Shown piece by piece: positions 53,121-61,979 of a DNA stretch of 64,000 nucleotides. Positions within the stretch are counted from its first letter, which is position 1. Each line of letters opens with the position of its first letter. Source of the DNA: Aporhodopirellula aestuarii (lineage in GTDB: Bacteria; Planctomycetota; Planctomycetia; Pirellulales; Pirellulaceae); assembly GCF_023701485.1 (NCBI RefSeq), contig NZ_JAMQBK010000060.1, positions 370,460-434,459 of the forward strand, in the 5' to 3' direction. The position numbers and the translations under genes were made by a program. The notes beneath the pieces are model-generated. The model was not told the DNA's origin and did not search any database. It saw only the letters and a program-made list of their open reading frames with translations.

Positions 53121-55129
53121 CGTTTGATAATCACTCTCGACGTGTCGGCGGGCTACGATTGAAATTCGTTTCGGCCGGCGGAGGTAGCTTGGCCGTCTTG
53201 ATTTTGGCGATCGGTCTGGCGTGGGTATCGCCAAGTGTGGCGCTCAGCCCTGCCGCGGATGCCGTCGATGTGGAAACACCGGATGAGGGAGCGACCACTC
53301 CCGGCGCCGCTGAGGACGAAGCAATTCTCGATCCGCCAGAGGCGTCGGAAAATGCTGCGTCAACCACTGACGACTCTCCCGCAACTGATCTCTTAGCTGA
53401 GATCGATGAGCGTCCCGAAGAGCCGCCACCCTTTGATTTTTCGCCCTACCGTGTGCTGATTTGGGTTGCGTCGGACAGTCCTCGTATCAATGCAGACTTG
53501 ATGCGTGATGACCTGCTCAAATTCCTCGATCGCGATTTTTATTCCGTTTGGCGAACCATTGTTGCCGATGCACCGCCCGCGGTGGCATCGATCGCACGGC
53601 GAGACCTGAGTACGATCACGTTCGCTTCGATCGCAGCGTCGGATCCCGTTATTGCGTTGAAGCATGGGCATAAGGATTCGTTGCGGATTCACTACGCATC
53701 CGATGCCGGGCGTTTCCTAAAGGAGATCCCAGGAACGCAGAGTCGGATCCAAGACATCCTCAAACGCATTGAACAAAACCCGGATTCGAAAACGACGCCG
53801 GCCAAGTTCGCTTGGAAAGATAAGCTGCGGGCGATCGATGGTGATGCCGTTGCGCTGCAAGAAATGTGGCAAGATGAGTCGACGGAGGCGATTCTTGTTT
53901 CACGAGGGATGGCCGACACGCTGACCGATCCCAAAGCGAAATTGATTGTGCCGCCACTCGATGGTCAGGTGGTTCAGGCGATCGAGCAGTTCGACAAGAT
54001 TTATGTCGTTCGACTTCAAACCGTGTCTTCTCCCGTTGGCGTGCAGGTCATCGAATTGGACACGTTGATGCGTCATTTCGGTGACGTGATCGAACGCAAG
54101 TTGATCTCTCGCGGCGAAATTGCGATGTCGGTCGGGGCCGCGGTACGCGATGCATTTTCCCCGGTGGTGCGAATCGACAACGCCGGTCAGAAGGACGCGA
54201 CCGGGTTGGTGCGTGCGTCCGGGTTGGCGATCGATAAAGATTCTCCGGCTCATGTTCGCGTGGGTGATGTGCTCGAACCGTTAGTTCGAAAGGATGACCG
54301 TAACGGTAACCCGATTACGATCGGACCACTCGACTGGGCGTACCTGTACGTGACCGAGAAAACCGAACGCACCGTCAAGATGGATTTCTATGCCGGACGG
54401 ATGGGCGGATTGCAAGGCCGCAAGAACAATCGGACGCACCGCATGGGGATTGTGATTCGTCCGCAATTGGAAGACACGACGCTGCGTTTGCATGCCAAGG
54501 GGGAACCGAACGAACCTCTCATCGGTTACGAGATCTACGACAAAGAACTTGATAGCACGAGCATGACGTTTGTCGGACGAACGGATTGGAACGGAAAGCT
54601 CACGGTTGGCAAAATCGACCGGCCTCTCCGGTTGTTGTATGTCAAAAACGGGGGTGCCGTGTTAGCACGATTGCCGATCGTTCCGGGGCATCATGAGATG
54701 GCGGTTGCTGACCTTGCCGGTGACGACATGCGATTGCAGGCGGAGGCCTACATCCGGGGCGTGCAAAACGCCATTATCGACTTGGTTGCGATTCGTGAAC
54801 TTTTTAAGGCGCGGATCACGATGCGGATCAAGGAAGGGAAACTGAAGGAAGCCGATGAATTGCTCGAGATGCTTCGCAACGAGCCTTCGAACGAACGGAT
54901 TGCAAATGACATGGGCAAGAAACAGACGATGTTCCTGAAGGCGATCGGTCGCAATCCGAACCAGCAGCGGAAGGTCGATGAGATGTTCAGTACGACTCGC
55001 GAGTTGTTATCCAAGCATATCAACCCGAAGATCGTCAACGATCTCGAAGAGGCATTGATCGAAGCACAAAAGAACCCTGGTGGTTCCTCAGCGGCGGAAG
55101 AAGACGCACCATCCGCCGACGCGGAGTGA
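53117..55129 (+). CDS. Exported protein of unknown function
   Basis: About 670 residues. An in-frame ATG exists at 53102, but the GTG at 53117 has GGAGG eight bases upstream and overlaps the previous stop as GTGA, so I choose it. A signal or anchor segment follows (SLAVLILAIGLAWVSPSVAL), then an acidic Ala/Pro-rich stretch and a conserved-looking core from about 110 (FDFSPYRVLIWVASDSPRIN). Later it has TPR-like helices (LKEADELLEMLRNEPSNERI) and a Ser/Ala/Glu-rich tail. I do not recognise the family. The FSPYRVLIWVA opening and its place after propeller and binding-protein genes suggest a periplasmic structural part of the same machine. Confidence 0.78.
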   Translation: MTFDNHSRRVGGLRLKFVSAGGGSLAVLILAIGLAWVSPSVALSPAADAVDVETPDEGATTPGAAEDEAILDPPEASENAASTTDDSPATDLLAEIDERPEEPPPFDFSPYRVLIWVASDSPRINADLMRDDLLKFLDRDFYSVWRTIVADAPPAVASIARRDLSTITFASIAASDPVIALKHGHKDSLRIHYASDAGRFLKEIPGTQSRIQDILKRIEQNPDSKTTPAKFAWKDKLRAIDGDAVALQEMWQDESTEAILVSRGMADTLTDPKAKLIVPPLDGQVVQAIEQFDKIYVVRLQTVSSPVGVQVIELDTLMRHFGDVIERKLISRGEIAMSVGAAVRDAFSPVVRIDNAGQKDATGLVRASGLAIDKDSPAHVRVGDVLEPLVRKDDRNGNPITIGPLDWAYLYVTEKTERTVKMDFYAGRMGGLQGRKNNRTHRMGIVIRPQLEDTTLRLHAKGEPNEPLIGYEIYDKELDSTSMTFVGRTDWNGKLTVGKIDRPLRLLYVKNGGAVLARLPIVPGHHEMAVADLAGDDMRLQAEAYIRGVQNAIIDLVAIRELFKARITMRIKEGKLKEADELLEMLRNEPSNERIANDMGKKQTMFLKAIGRNPNQQRKVDEMFSTTRELLSKHINPKIVNDLEEALIEAQKNPGGSSAAEEDAPSADAE

Positions 55130-55191
55130 GCCGTTGGCGATAACGACTCAGCCATTCCATTGCCACGAAAACTATCGTTGGGCCGTTTTTA

Positions 55192-55866
55192 GTGAACCGT
55201 GATTCTCGCGAGCCGAATGACGTGGATTCTTACGTCAATGCATCGTCGACGACGGCATTAGTCGTCGCGTCGAAGGGCGGCAGCAATGAAGCACTGGGCG
55301 TTTTGCTTTTGCGGTATCGTGGTTATTTGCTGATGCTCGCCCACCGCTATCTGTCCGATCAGCTTCGCCGCCGGATCGATCCCTCCGATATCGTGCAGGT
55401 GACGTTTCTCGAAGCGAAGCGTGATCTGGGCGCGTTTCGTGGTGAGACACCGGCTGAGTTTGCCGGGTGGCTGCGGGGGATGCTGAAAAATAATGTCGCA
55501 TCGGCGCTCTCTCACCACGTGATGACTCAGAAACGGAGCACAAAAAAAGAGGTTCATGCCGCGGCCGGGAACGGTGAATCAGGGTCTCGCGAAAACTGGA
55601 TCGCCCAGTTGCCTGGCGGAATCACCAGCCCCAGTGGCGTCGCGGTGCGGGAAGAAGCCGTGATGGCGATGATGGAGGCGTTGCACCAACTTCCTGAAAC
55701 GCAGGCCGAGGCGATTCGGTTGCGATACATGGAAGGGCTCCCGCTGAAGGAAATTGTGGAGCGGATGGGAAAAAGTGAAACGGCCGTGGCCGGATTGCTC
55801 AAACGGGGTTTGCAGAAAATGCGGACGTTGCTCGATACCGATAGCAGCCCATGGTGGTCCACATGA
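55192..55866 (+). CDS. ECF-type RNA polymerase sigma factor
   Basis: 224 residues, starting with GTG. Region sigma-2 is visible as LLLRYRGYLLMLAHRYLSDQ then RIDPSDIVQVTFLEAKRDL and FAGWLRGMLKNNVASALSHH; region sigma-4 as LHQLPETQAEAIRLRYMEGL and GKSETAVAGLLKRGLQKMR. The linker between them is about 45 residues long. This is the planctomycete ECF type normally paired with a kinase instead of an anti-sigma factor: its stop overlaps the kinase start as ATGA. The kinase is therefore the probable controller of its activity. It is 62 bp behind the unknown exported protein gene. Confidence 0.93.
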   Translation: MNRDSREPNDVDSYVNASSTTALVVASKGGSNEALGVLLLRYRGYLLMLAHRYLSDQLRRRIDPSDIVQVTFLEAKRDLGAFRGETPAEFAGWLRGMLKNNVASALSHHVMTQKRSTKKEVHAAAGNGESGSRENWIAQLPGGITSPSGVAVREEAVMAMMEALHQLPETQAEAIRLRYMEGLPLKEIVERMGKSETAVAGLLKRGLQKMRTLLDTDSSPWWST

Positions 55867-58247
55867 GCGATCGTCCTACCGATGACGTTGTGCCCCAACC
55901 CGCTGACGAAGATTCGCAACTCGACGAAGCGTTTGCGTTGTATCTCAACGCCTGTGACAGCGGTGAACTGAGTTCTCGCGAAGAATTTCTGAATCAATTC
56001 CCAGACCTTTCTGAGCGGTTGCGGGAACTGATGGAGGCCGCCGATATGCTCGGTAGCTACACACACATTCGCAAGGAAAAGCCGGAACCGCCAAAGCCTT
56101 CGCTCGCCGGAAAAGAAGGTGAACCGGGGGGCGAAAGTGAGGCGACCAGCGGGAGTTATCTCGATTTCGAATCGATCGACAACGTGCCTCCGATTCAGGC
56201 GAATCCGATTCCGCCGGTGAGCGTGCGGCGAGGAAACGCTGATGGCGAAACGGTCGCCATGGATGAACTTGGGCCCTACGAAACAACGGGTGATTTTTCA
56301 GGACTCGACCCGCACGCGACCTTGCCGGTTCCGAATCGTCCCCGAGGTCAGGACGGTCCCTCGTTACCGTTCGAGATGGAAGACTACACGTTGTTGAAGG
56401 TGCTCGGCGTTGGCGGCATGGGTGTGGTTTATCTCGCCAAGCAGCGTGATCTGGATCGATTGGTTGCCGTCAAGATGATCCGTAGCGGAATGCTGGCGGG
56501 CAAAGGTGAGGTGCGGCGGTTTTATACCGAAGCGCGGGCGGCGGCGCGGTTGCGTCACCCCAACATCGTTGCAGTGCATCAGTTTGGCCGTCGTGCCGGT
56601 CATCATTTTTTTTCGATGCAGTATATCGAAGGGAAAGACCTGCAGCGGGTGCTCAAGAAAGGCCCGCTTCCTCCCCGCCGCGCCGCCGAGATCGTGCGAG
56701 ATGTCGCCCGCGCGATTGAACATGCTCACAGTCGTGGCGTGCTGCACCGCGACCTGAAACCTGGCAACGTGATGATTGACCTGAGCGGTCAAATTCATGT
56801 GACCGATTTTGGGTTGGCGAAACACGTCGATGCCGACAGTAGTTTGACCGGATCGGGCGAAGCCGTGGGAACGCCGCACTACATGGCGCCTGAACAGGCG
56901 GTTGGCAATAGCGATGCTGCGACACATCAAAGCGACATCTATTCGCTCGGCGGGATTCTCTTTGCCGCCGTCGCGGGTCGGCCTCCGTTGGTCGGCGATA
57001 CGGTCATGCAAACGCTGATGCGCGTCGCCCACCATCCAGCCCCGGCGTTGCGTTCGGTTTGTCCTCACGTGGATGCGGACCTCGACGCGATCGTCGAAAA
57101 GTGTTTGGAGAAACAACCCCAGCAGCGATATGCCAGCGCCGGCGAACTTGCCGACGATCTCGATTCTTACTTGGCTGGGGGAGCGATCTCTGCACGCTCA
57201 AAAGGGCGATTGGGAAAGGTGATTCGGTGGATGCGACAGGTGCCCGTCGTCGCGGCACTGACCGGCCATCCTTCGACCGATGCACCGATCGGCCAGCGGC
57301 GACTCCAGTCGAGTCTCCTGCTGCTGATGATTTTGGTGCCGATCCTGTTTCTAATGGGGAGTTGGTGGCATCGTCACCGAATCGCCGCGATGCCACGTCA
57401 AGTTCGATTGGCGGGTGGAGTGGTCGGAGGGCTCTACACGGACGCCTCCGAGCATATCGCTAATGCGATCGGCAATATTACGGGATCGACTTGTGACGTC
57501 GTTTCAACGCAGGGAGCGATCGATAATCGTAGCCGCTTGCTCGCCGGCGAGGTGCACCTAGCACCGATGCAGGCGTCCGCGATCGGTGGTGATCAACTCG
57601 CCGTCGTTGCACCACTTTTTTACGAAGCCGTGCATGTGCTCGTCCGGAGCGATGGATCGGTCAAATCGATCGCGGACCTCGCGGGGCATTCGATTGCGGT
57701 CGGCCCCGAAGGCAGTGGATCGCGGCGAGCCGCAGAGCTGATTTTGGATTCGTTGAATCTCGATGAAGATGTCTGTCCCCGAGTGGTGATCGAGTGGCCA
57801 ACGTTAAGTGAGGTTCCATCGGAATCCAAACACGAAGGTGAGATCCCTTCGGTGGCGATTATTTGCATCGGTCCCGGCAGCGAACTTGTGCGAGATTTAC
57901 TCGCCGAAGGCCGTTGGGAATTGATCCCGCTGACCGGCAGCATCTCGATCGCGTTGCAACATCCGACACTGCTGCCAATGACGCTACAACGAGCGGAGTA
58001 CCCGACTCCGGTGCTGCGAAGTGCGAGTGCGTCGACGGACGAGTCCGTGATCGAAACATTAGGCACGACGGCATTCTTGGTATGCCGTCGAGATGCATCC
58101 AATGCCCTGGTTCGGGCAACGCTCGAGGCAATCTACAGCGAGCCCACCCTCGTTGGGCTAATCCCGGCGAGCCGCGCAGCCGAATGGCAGGGGCTCGTCA
58201 CCTTTCACGCAGAGGCGCGAGAGTATTTCAACGCGATTGAGCAATAG
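55863..58247 (+). CDS. Ser/Thr protein kinase with extracytoplasmic TAXI/TRAP-type solute-receptor domain
   Basis: 794 residues from the ATG at 55863 (ATGA overlap with the sigma gene; 55851 is an alternative). Acidic helical N-terminus, including EEFLNQFPDLSERLRELMEA (40-60), common in these kinases. Kinase domain about 175-440: LGVGGMGVVYLA, Lys204, HRD with Asp297, DFG at 315-317. Span at 482-501 (QSSLLLLMILVPILFLMGS). From about 514 to 790 it resembles TAXI-type TRAP solute receptors: VRLAGGVVGGLYTDASEHIA, STQGAIDNRSRLLAGEVHLA, FYEAVHVLVRSDGSVKSIAD, GHSIAVGPEGSGSRRAAELI. A secreted binding-protein fold thus serves as ligand sensor for the kinase. No TRAP permease genes are nearby. Confidence 0.9.
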   Translation: MSDRPTDDVVPQPADEDSQLDEAFALYLNACDSGELSSREEFLNQFPDLSERLRELMEAADMLGSYTHIRKEKPEPPKPSLAGKEGEPGGESEATSGSYLDFESIDNVPPIQANPIPPVSVRRGNADGETVAMDELGPYETTGDFSGLDPHATLPVPNRPRGQDGPSLPFEMEDYTLLKVLGVGGMGVVYLAKQRDLDRLVAVKMIRSGMLAGKGEVRRFYTEARAAARLRHPNIVAVHQFGRRAGHHFFSMQYIEGKDLQRVLKKGPLPPRRAAEIVRDVARAIEHAHSRGVLHRDLKPGNVMIDLSGQIHVTDFGLAKHVDADSSLTGSGEAVGTPHYMAPEQAVGNSDAATHQSDIYSLGGILFAAVAGRPPLVGDTVMQTLMRVAHHPAPALRSVCPHVDADLDAIVEKCLEKQPQQRYASAGELADDLDSYLAGGAISARSKGRLGKVIRWMRQVPVVAALTGHPSTDAPIGQRRLQSSLLLLMILVPILFLMGSWWHRHRIAAMPRQVRLAGGVVGGLYTDASEHIANAIGNITGSTCDVVSTQGAIDNRSRLLAGEVHLAPMQASAIGGDQLAVVAPLFYEAVHVLVRSDGSVKSIADLAGHSIAVGPEGSGSRRAAELILDSLNLDEDVCPRVVIEWPTLSEVPSESKHEGEIPSVAIICIGPGSELVRDLLAEGRWELIPLTGSISIALQHPTLLPMTLQRAEYPTPVLRSASASTDESVIETLGTTAFLVCRRDASNALVRATLEAIYSEPTLVGLIPASRAAEWQGLVTFHAEAREYFNAIEQ

Positions 58248-58288
58248 ACACTTTGTCGAGGGACATTGATTGTTTTAGTGATGTTGAT

Positions 58289-58344
58289 AGCGGAACGGCG
58301 CGAGCCGTCCGGTAACGCGGGACCGGACGGTTCGCGCCGTTCCA
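58289..58344. repeat. REP-like palindrome (ggaacggcg family)
   Basis: ggaacggcgcgagccgtccg (start 58292) and its partner ending at 58343 form 22-bp arms with one mismatch around a short loop. It lies between the converging ends of the TAXI kinase gene and the hypothetical gene. Confidence 0.8.
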
Positions 58345-58466
58345 CACCATTTGAAATTTTTCAGTAATACAATCGACGTCCCAGACAACACGGCAACGAT
58401 GCGATCTCACTGATGCGTTTCGTCAGGGGCCTTGTCGATGTTTTCAATGCGTCGGACGCCGACCGA

Positions 58467-59084
58467 TCAGGATTGCGACGCGGTCAGGCGAACGCGATAG
58501 GACCACTGGACCGTTCGCATTTGGGCCATTTGCGGCGGATGTATCGAGATGGTCGCGTTTGGCGAGCCAAGTGAGTGATCGACCGTAGTTTCGTTGATCG
58601 TTTCGACTTCCACTCCGCTTGCAGAGTTATCGGTTGAGGCGTTGCCGGTCTCGTCGCGGTAGGTGCTGCCCAGCCACGCGGATGCTTCCTCGTTGTCGGC
58701 GTTTTTGACTTCGCACGGCGAAAGTGGTTTGGAGAGGCGGGCCGCCCAATCGAATCGAATCGATGGTGACAGGTCATCGCTCTCTTCGAGTTGCACGCTC
58801 ACGCTGAAGTGGGTTGTGCCGCAGCATCCCACACCGAGAATCGTCGTTCGTCCATCGATGACTTCGGTGGACAGTTGTTGGATGGCCGCTGACGCTGGCC
58901 AATCTTCCTCAGCGGTACCTTCGAAGCTGGACCAACGCGGGTTGTCGAAACAGCCGATGACGTGTGAGTAGCGATCACCCTGCCACGTGAAGTCAACAGT
59001 TAAGCCTGCATCCTCTGAACCGAGCCGATGGGGGACAGGAATCGATGTTGCGGAACGGTTTACCGAATCGGTTTGAGAATTCAC
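58467..59084 (-). CDS. Hypothetical protein downstream of hisH
   Basis: 205 residues starting with GTG; no family recognised and no signal peptide. It has FTWQGDRYSHVIGCFDNPRW, a Cys pair in GVGCCGTTHFSV and a C-terminal WSYRVRLTAS, a beta-rich pattern. It starts 15 bp after the hisH stop and is presumably co-transcribed with recQ and hisH. A real gene is supported by codon use and context rather than homology. Confidence 0.65.
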   Translation of the reverse strand: MNSQTDSVNRSATSIPVPHRLGSEDAGLTVDFTWQGDRYSHVIGCFDNPRWSSFEGTAEEDWPASAAIQQLSTEVIDGRTTILGVGCCGTTHFSVSVQLEESDDLSPSIRFDWAARLSKPLSPCEVKNADNEEASAWLGSTYRDETGNASTDNSASGVEVETINETTVDHSLGSPNATISIHPPQMAQMRTVQWSYRVRLTASQS

Positions 59085-59099
59085 AAGCAGGTTGATCGT

Positions 59100-59732
59100 T
59101 TATGAGTTGGAAAGGGTGTTGGGGATCAGCGTCCCGTGGGCGAACCGTTCGACGAGTTCCAGCCCAGCTTTTTGGCTTTTTTCTGGGTGGAATTGGGTCG
59201 CGAACAAATTGCCACGTCGGATCGCCGCACAGAATTGGCCGCCATAATCACACGTCAACGCCACCACGTTTGGATCGGTCGGACGCACGAAAAACGAGTG
59301 CACGAAATAGAAGTGCGTTTGTGGAGTGATCCCGAGGTCTTGGCCAGCGGGGCCGATGTCAACGGTGTTCCAACCCATGTGTGGCACTTTGTATTGCAGC
59401 GGTAACGAGAACTTTGCCACGTCACCGGCGATCACGCCCAGCCCTTCGTGCACGCCGTGTTCGAACCCTTGCTCGAAGAGCAATTGCAGCCCCAAGCAGA
59501 TACCGAGAAACGGACGGTCGGCGGCAAGATAATCCTTGATCGGCGATTCGAGATCTCGGTTGCGAATTTCCGCAATCGCATCGCCGAAGGCGCCGACTCC
59601 GGGAAGAATCAGTCGCTCCGCAGAGGCGATTTCAGTGGCGTCGCTCGTGATAACGGCTTCCACACCGGCTCGCTCAACCGCCTTTTGAACGCTCCGCAAA
59701 TTGCCCATTTGGTAGTCGACAATGGTGATCAT
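59100..59732 (-). CDS. hisH: Imidazole glycerol phosphate synthase, glutamine amidotransferase subunit HisH
   Basis: 210 residues, the normal family length. It releases ammonia from glutamine for HisF in histidine biosynthesis, yielding IGP and AICAR. The triad is complete: Cys79 in GICLGLQ, His182 and Glu184 in FHPEKS. The start MITIVDYQMGNLRSVQKA is typical. hisF and other his genes are not in the window. It lies 26 bp behind recQ. Confidence 0.96.
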   Translation of the reverse strand: MITIVDYQMGNLRSVQKAVERAGVEAVITSDATEIASAERLILPGVGAFGDAIAEIRNRDLESPIKDYLAADRPFLGICLGLQLLFEQGFEHGVHEGLGVIAGDVAKFSLPLQYKVPHMGWNTVDIGPAGQDLGITPQTHFYFVHSFFVRPTDPNVVALTCDYGGQFCAAIRRGNLFATQFHPEKSQKAGLELVERFAHGTLIPNTLSNS

Positions 59733-59758
59733 CTATGAATCTCAAGTTCTCGGAAATA

Positions 59759-61810
59759 TCAGGTGTGCTTCGCTAGCGTCGCGAGCACTCTTTGGAACGG
59801 AACGTCTTCGCAGACACCATAACCGGGATCTCTAAAAAGTCGAAATCGTCGAAAATAGGGAGTGCTCAGTCCGCACAGGAATTTGGCTTGGTCGACCGGA
59901 TCTGAAAAGAGGTCAGGATGCTGCCGCGACACTGTTTCCAATACCCCCAATGCGGAGCGTCCAATGGACTCGATTGGGCCGATTTGATTCGAAAACGGCC
60001 CCTGGCCTAAACAAACGGTACATCGACCACAACTTCGAGAGCGCCGGTGACCAAAATGTTCGGCCAAATCGATGGCGAGGCATCGCCGGCATTCGAGAAA
60101 ATTCATCAATTGGCCCACCCGTTCGGTGTTCCTTTCGAATTGTTCGAATGCGTGTCGCCGGAGCGATTTGACAACAGACTTGGGACGATTGATGCGTTTG
60201 ATCCATTCGTATCCGTGCACCGAGTCGGCGCTTTCGACGTTCCAGAAACCCGCGATGGCGGTTTGTTCGATGGCCTCGATCAGGTGTTCACGATCCATGG
60301 CGTGGTGTCGTGATGCTTCGATTAAGTTGACGCGGAATCCACGGCGTCCTTTGGCGAGGGAGCTGAGCACGGCCCGGATGGCCGCTTGCAAATCCGGTGG
60401 GCTCTCGCTGACGATTTTCTCGTTGGTGTATTTGGGGGTGATCCGGTAGGTGTCGTATCGCATCGGCAGGCAGCGGAGGTAACCGAGCGATTGCAAGCGA
60501 ATCAGGATGGTGGCCACGGCCGGGGTGGACAGGTTGACTTCCCAGCCGAGTTTGCCCAAGGCGAGGTAAAACCGGTCGGGTTGCCCGATAAGTCGTTCGA
60601 TCAGGCTGTTGAGGGCCGCGTCGCTGGGCAGGTCACTGGCGGCGAGATTGCTGAGTGCCGTTTGGTCTTCGGGGACCAGCAGCGTTTCGCATTCGCAGGG
60701 CTTTCCGTCGCGGCCGCCACGCCCAATTTCTTGGCTATAGGCTTCGATCGATTGCGACGGGTTGTAGTGGATCACTCTGCGGATATTCGCTTTGTCGACG
60801 CCCATGCCGAAGGCGATCGTGCCGATCAGGATCGCGTCGTCCGATTCGACAAATTCACGCTGCACGTCTTCGCGTTGGGCGGCGGAGAGGCCGGCGTGAT
60901 AGACCAATGGCGAGAACCCGTGGTCGCGGAGCGTTTCGGCGAGTTGGTCGGCGGTGCTCCGCCGGGTCACGTACACCAACGTGGGGCACCGTGACCGCTT
61001 GGACCGGGAGGTCCGCCGGGAACCCGCCCGATATGTTTTGGCGGTCTGCGAGCCTCCGAGCCGCTCGATGAGAGTCTGATCTCGTTGGTCGGACGGAGTC
61101 GGAGTGCAAATGAGTCGCAGGTTGGAGCGATGCGTTGAGAGCCGTACGGTGTTTTTGGGTTGGATCGAGAATTGACCGCGGATGTCTCGTACAACGGCGG
61201 GTGTGGCGGTAGCCGTCAGGGCGAGTGTTTGGGCGATGCGATACCGCTCAGCGAGTTCGGGGAGACGCAAATAGTCGGGGCGAAAATGATGCCCCCACTG
61301 GCTCATGCAGTGGGCCTCGTCGATCGCCAGCAGTGAGATGGAACGGTCGCCGAGTTGGGCGAGGAATCGCTCATTGAAAAAACGTTCCGGGGCGAGATAG
61401 AGCAGCTTCGCCTCGCCGCAGCGGACCGCTTGCCAAGCGTCACGGAATTCGTCGTGAGAGATCGATTGGTCGATCCGGACGGCCTGGATGCCCTTGCGTG
61501 CGAGCGAATCGCATTGGTCTTTCATCAGCGAGACCAGCGGTGACACGACCACGGTCAGCCCCGGCAGCACCTGGCTGGGCAGTTGATAACAGAGGCTTTT
61601 GCCGTGTCCGGTTGGAAGCACCGCGAGAACATTGTGCCCGTTGAAGATCCGGTCGATCACTTTTCGCTGGGCGGGCAGCAAATTGTCGTGGCCGAAGCGG
61701 GTTTGGAGCAGGTTTTCGGCCGTCCGCCATCGCGAGTCGATTTCGGCTTGGTCGAGGGGGCCTTCGTCCATCGATCCGCGATGGTTCTCGTCAATATTCA
61801 CGTCGGTCAT
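59759..61810 (-). CDS. recQ: RecQ-family ATP-dependent DNA helicase
   Basis: About 683 residues from the ATG at 61810 (a second ATG at 61813); the frame extends to 61981 but would then overlap purM and run through an unlikely N-terminus. Motifs: Walker A LPTGHGKS (Lys71), DEAH at 164-167 in AIDEAHCMSQWGHHFRP, and motif VI QEIGRGGRDGKP. The RecQ zinc-binding region is CRRCLAIDLAEHFG followed by CGRCTVC. An Arg/Ser-rich insert of about 30 residues sits between the two helicase lobes (KTYRAGSRRTSRSKRSR). The C-terminal region is winged-helix-like; no clear HRDC domain follows. It unwinds DNA 3' to 5' in recombination and fork repair. First gene of a recQ-hisH-hypothetical unit. Confidence 0.93.
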   Translation of the reverse strand: MTDVNIDENHRGSMDEGPLDQAEIDSRWRTAENLLQTRFGHDNLLPAQRKVIDRIFNGHNVLAVLPTGHGKSLCYQLPSQVLPGLTVVVSPLVSLMKDQCDSLARKGIQAVRIDQSISHDEFRDAWQAVRCGEAKLLYLAPERFFNERFLAQLGDRSISLLAIDEAHCMSQWGHHFRPDYLRLPELAERYRIAQTLALTATATPAVVRDIRGQFSIQPKNTVRLSTHRSNLRLICTPTPSDQRDQTLIERLGGSQTAKTYRAGSRRTSRSKRSRCPTLVYVTRRSTADQLAETLRDHGFSPLVYHAGLSAAQREDVQREFVESDDAILIGTIAFGMGVDKANIRRVIHYNPSQSIEAYSQEIGRGGRDGKPCECETLLVPEDQTALSNLAASDLPSDAALNSLIERLIGQPDRFYLALGKLGWEVNLSTPAVATILIRLQSLGYLRCLPMRYDTYRITPKYTNEKIVSESPPDLQAAIRAVLSSLAKGRRGFRVNLIEASRHHAMDREHLIEAIEQTAIAGFWNVESADSVHGYEWIKRINRPKSVVKSLRRHAFEQFERNTERVGQLMNFLECRRCLAIDLAEHFGHRRSRSCGRCTVCLGQGPFSNQIGPIESIGRSALGVLETVSRQHPDLFSDPVDQAKFLCGLSTPYFRRFRLFRDPGYGVCEDVPFQRVLATLAKHT

Positions 61811-61979
61811 CATACCCGCCCCTCGCCACCCACACATCCTGGCGTCATGATAGGTGCCTTGCAAGGTTTCGGGCCAGATTGGGTCTACCCTGCAATCTCG
61901 CCGGACGGCCGCCGCCGTTCCGCCCTGATTTTGTTCCCGAGCGTTTTTTTCCGATCCCCTTTCTTCCCCTTCTCCGCCC

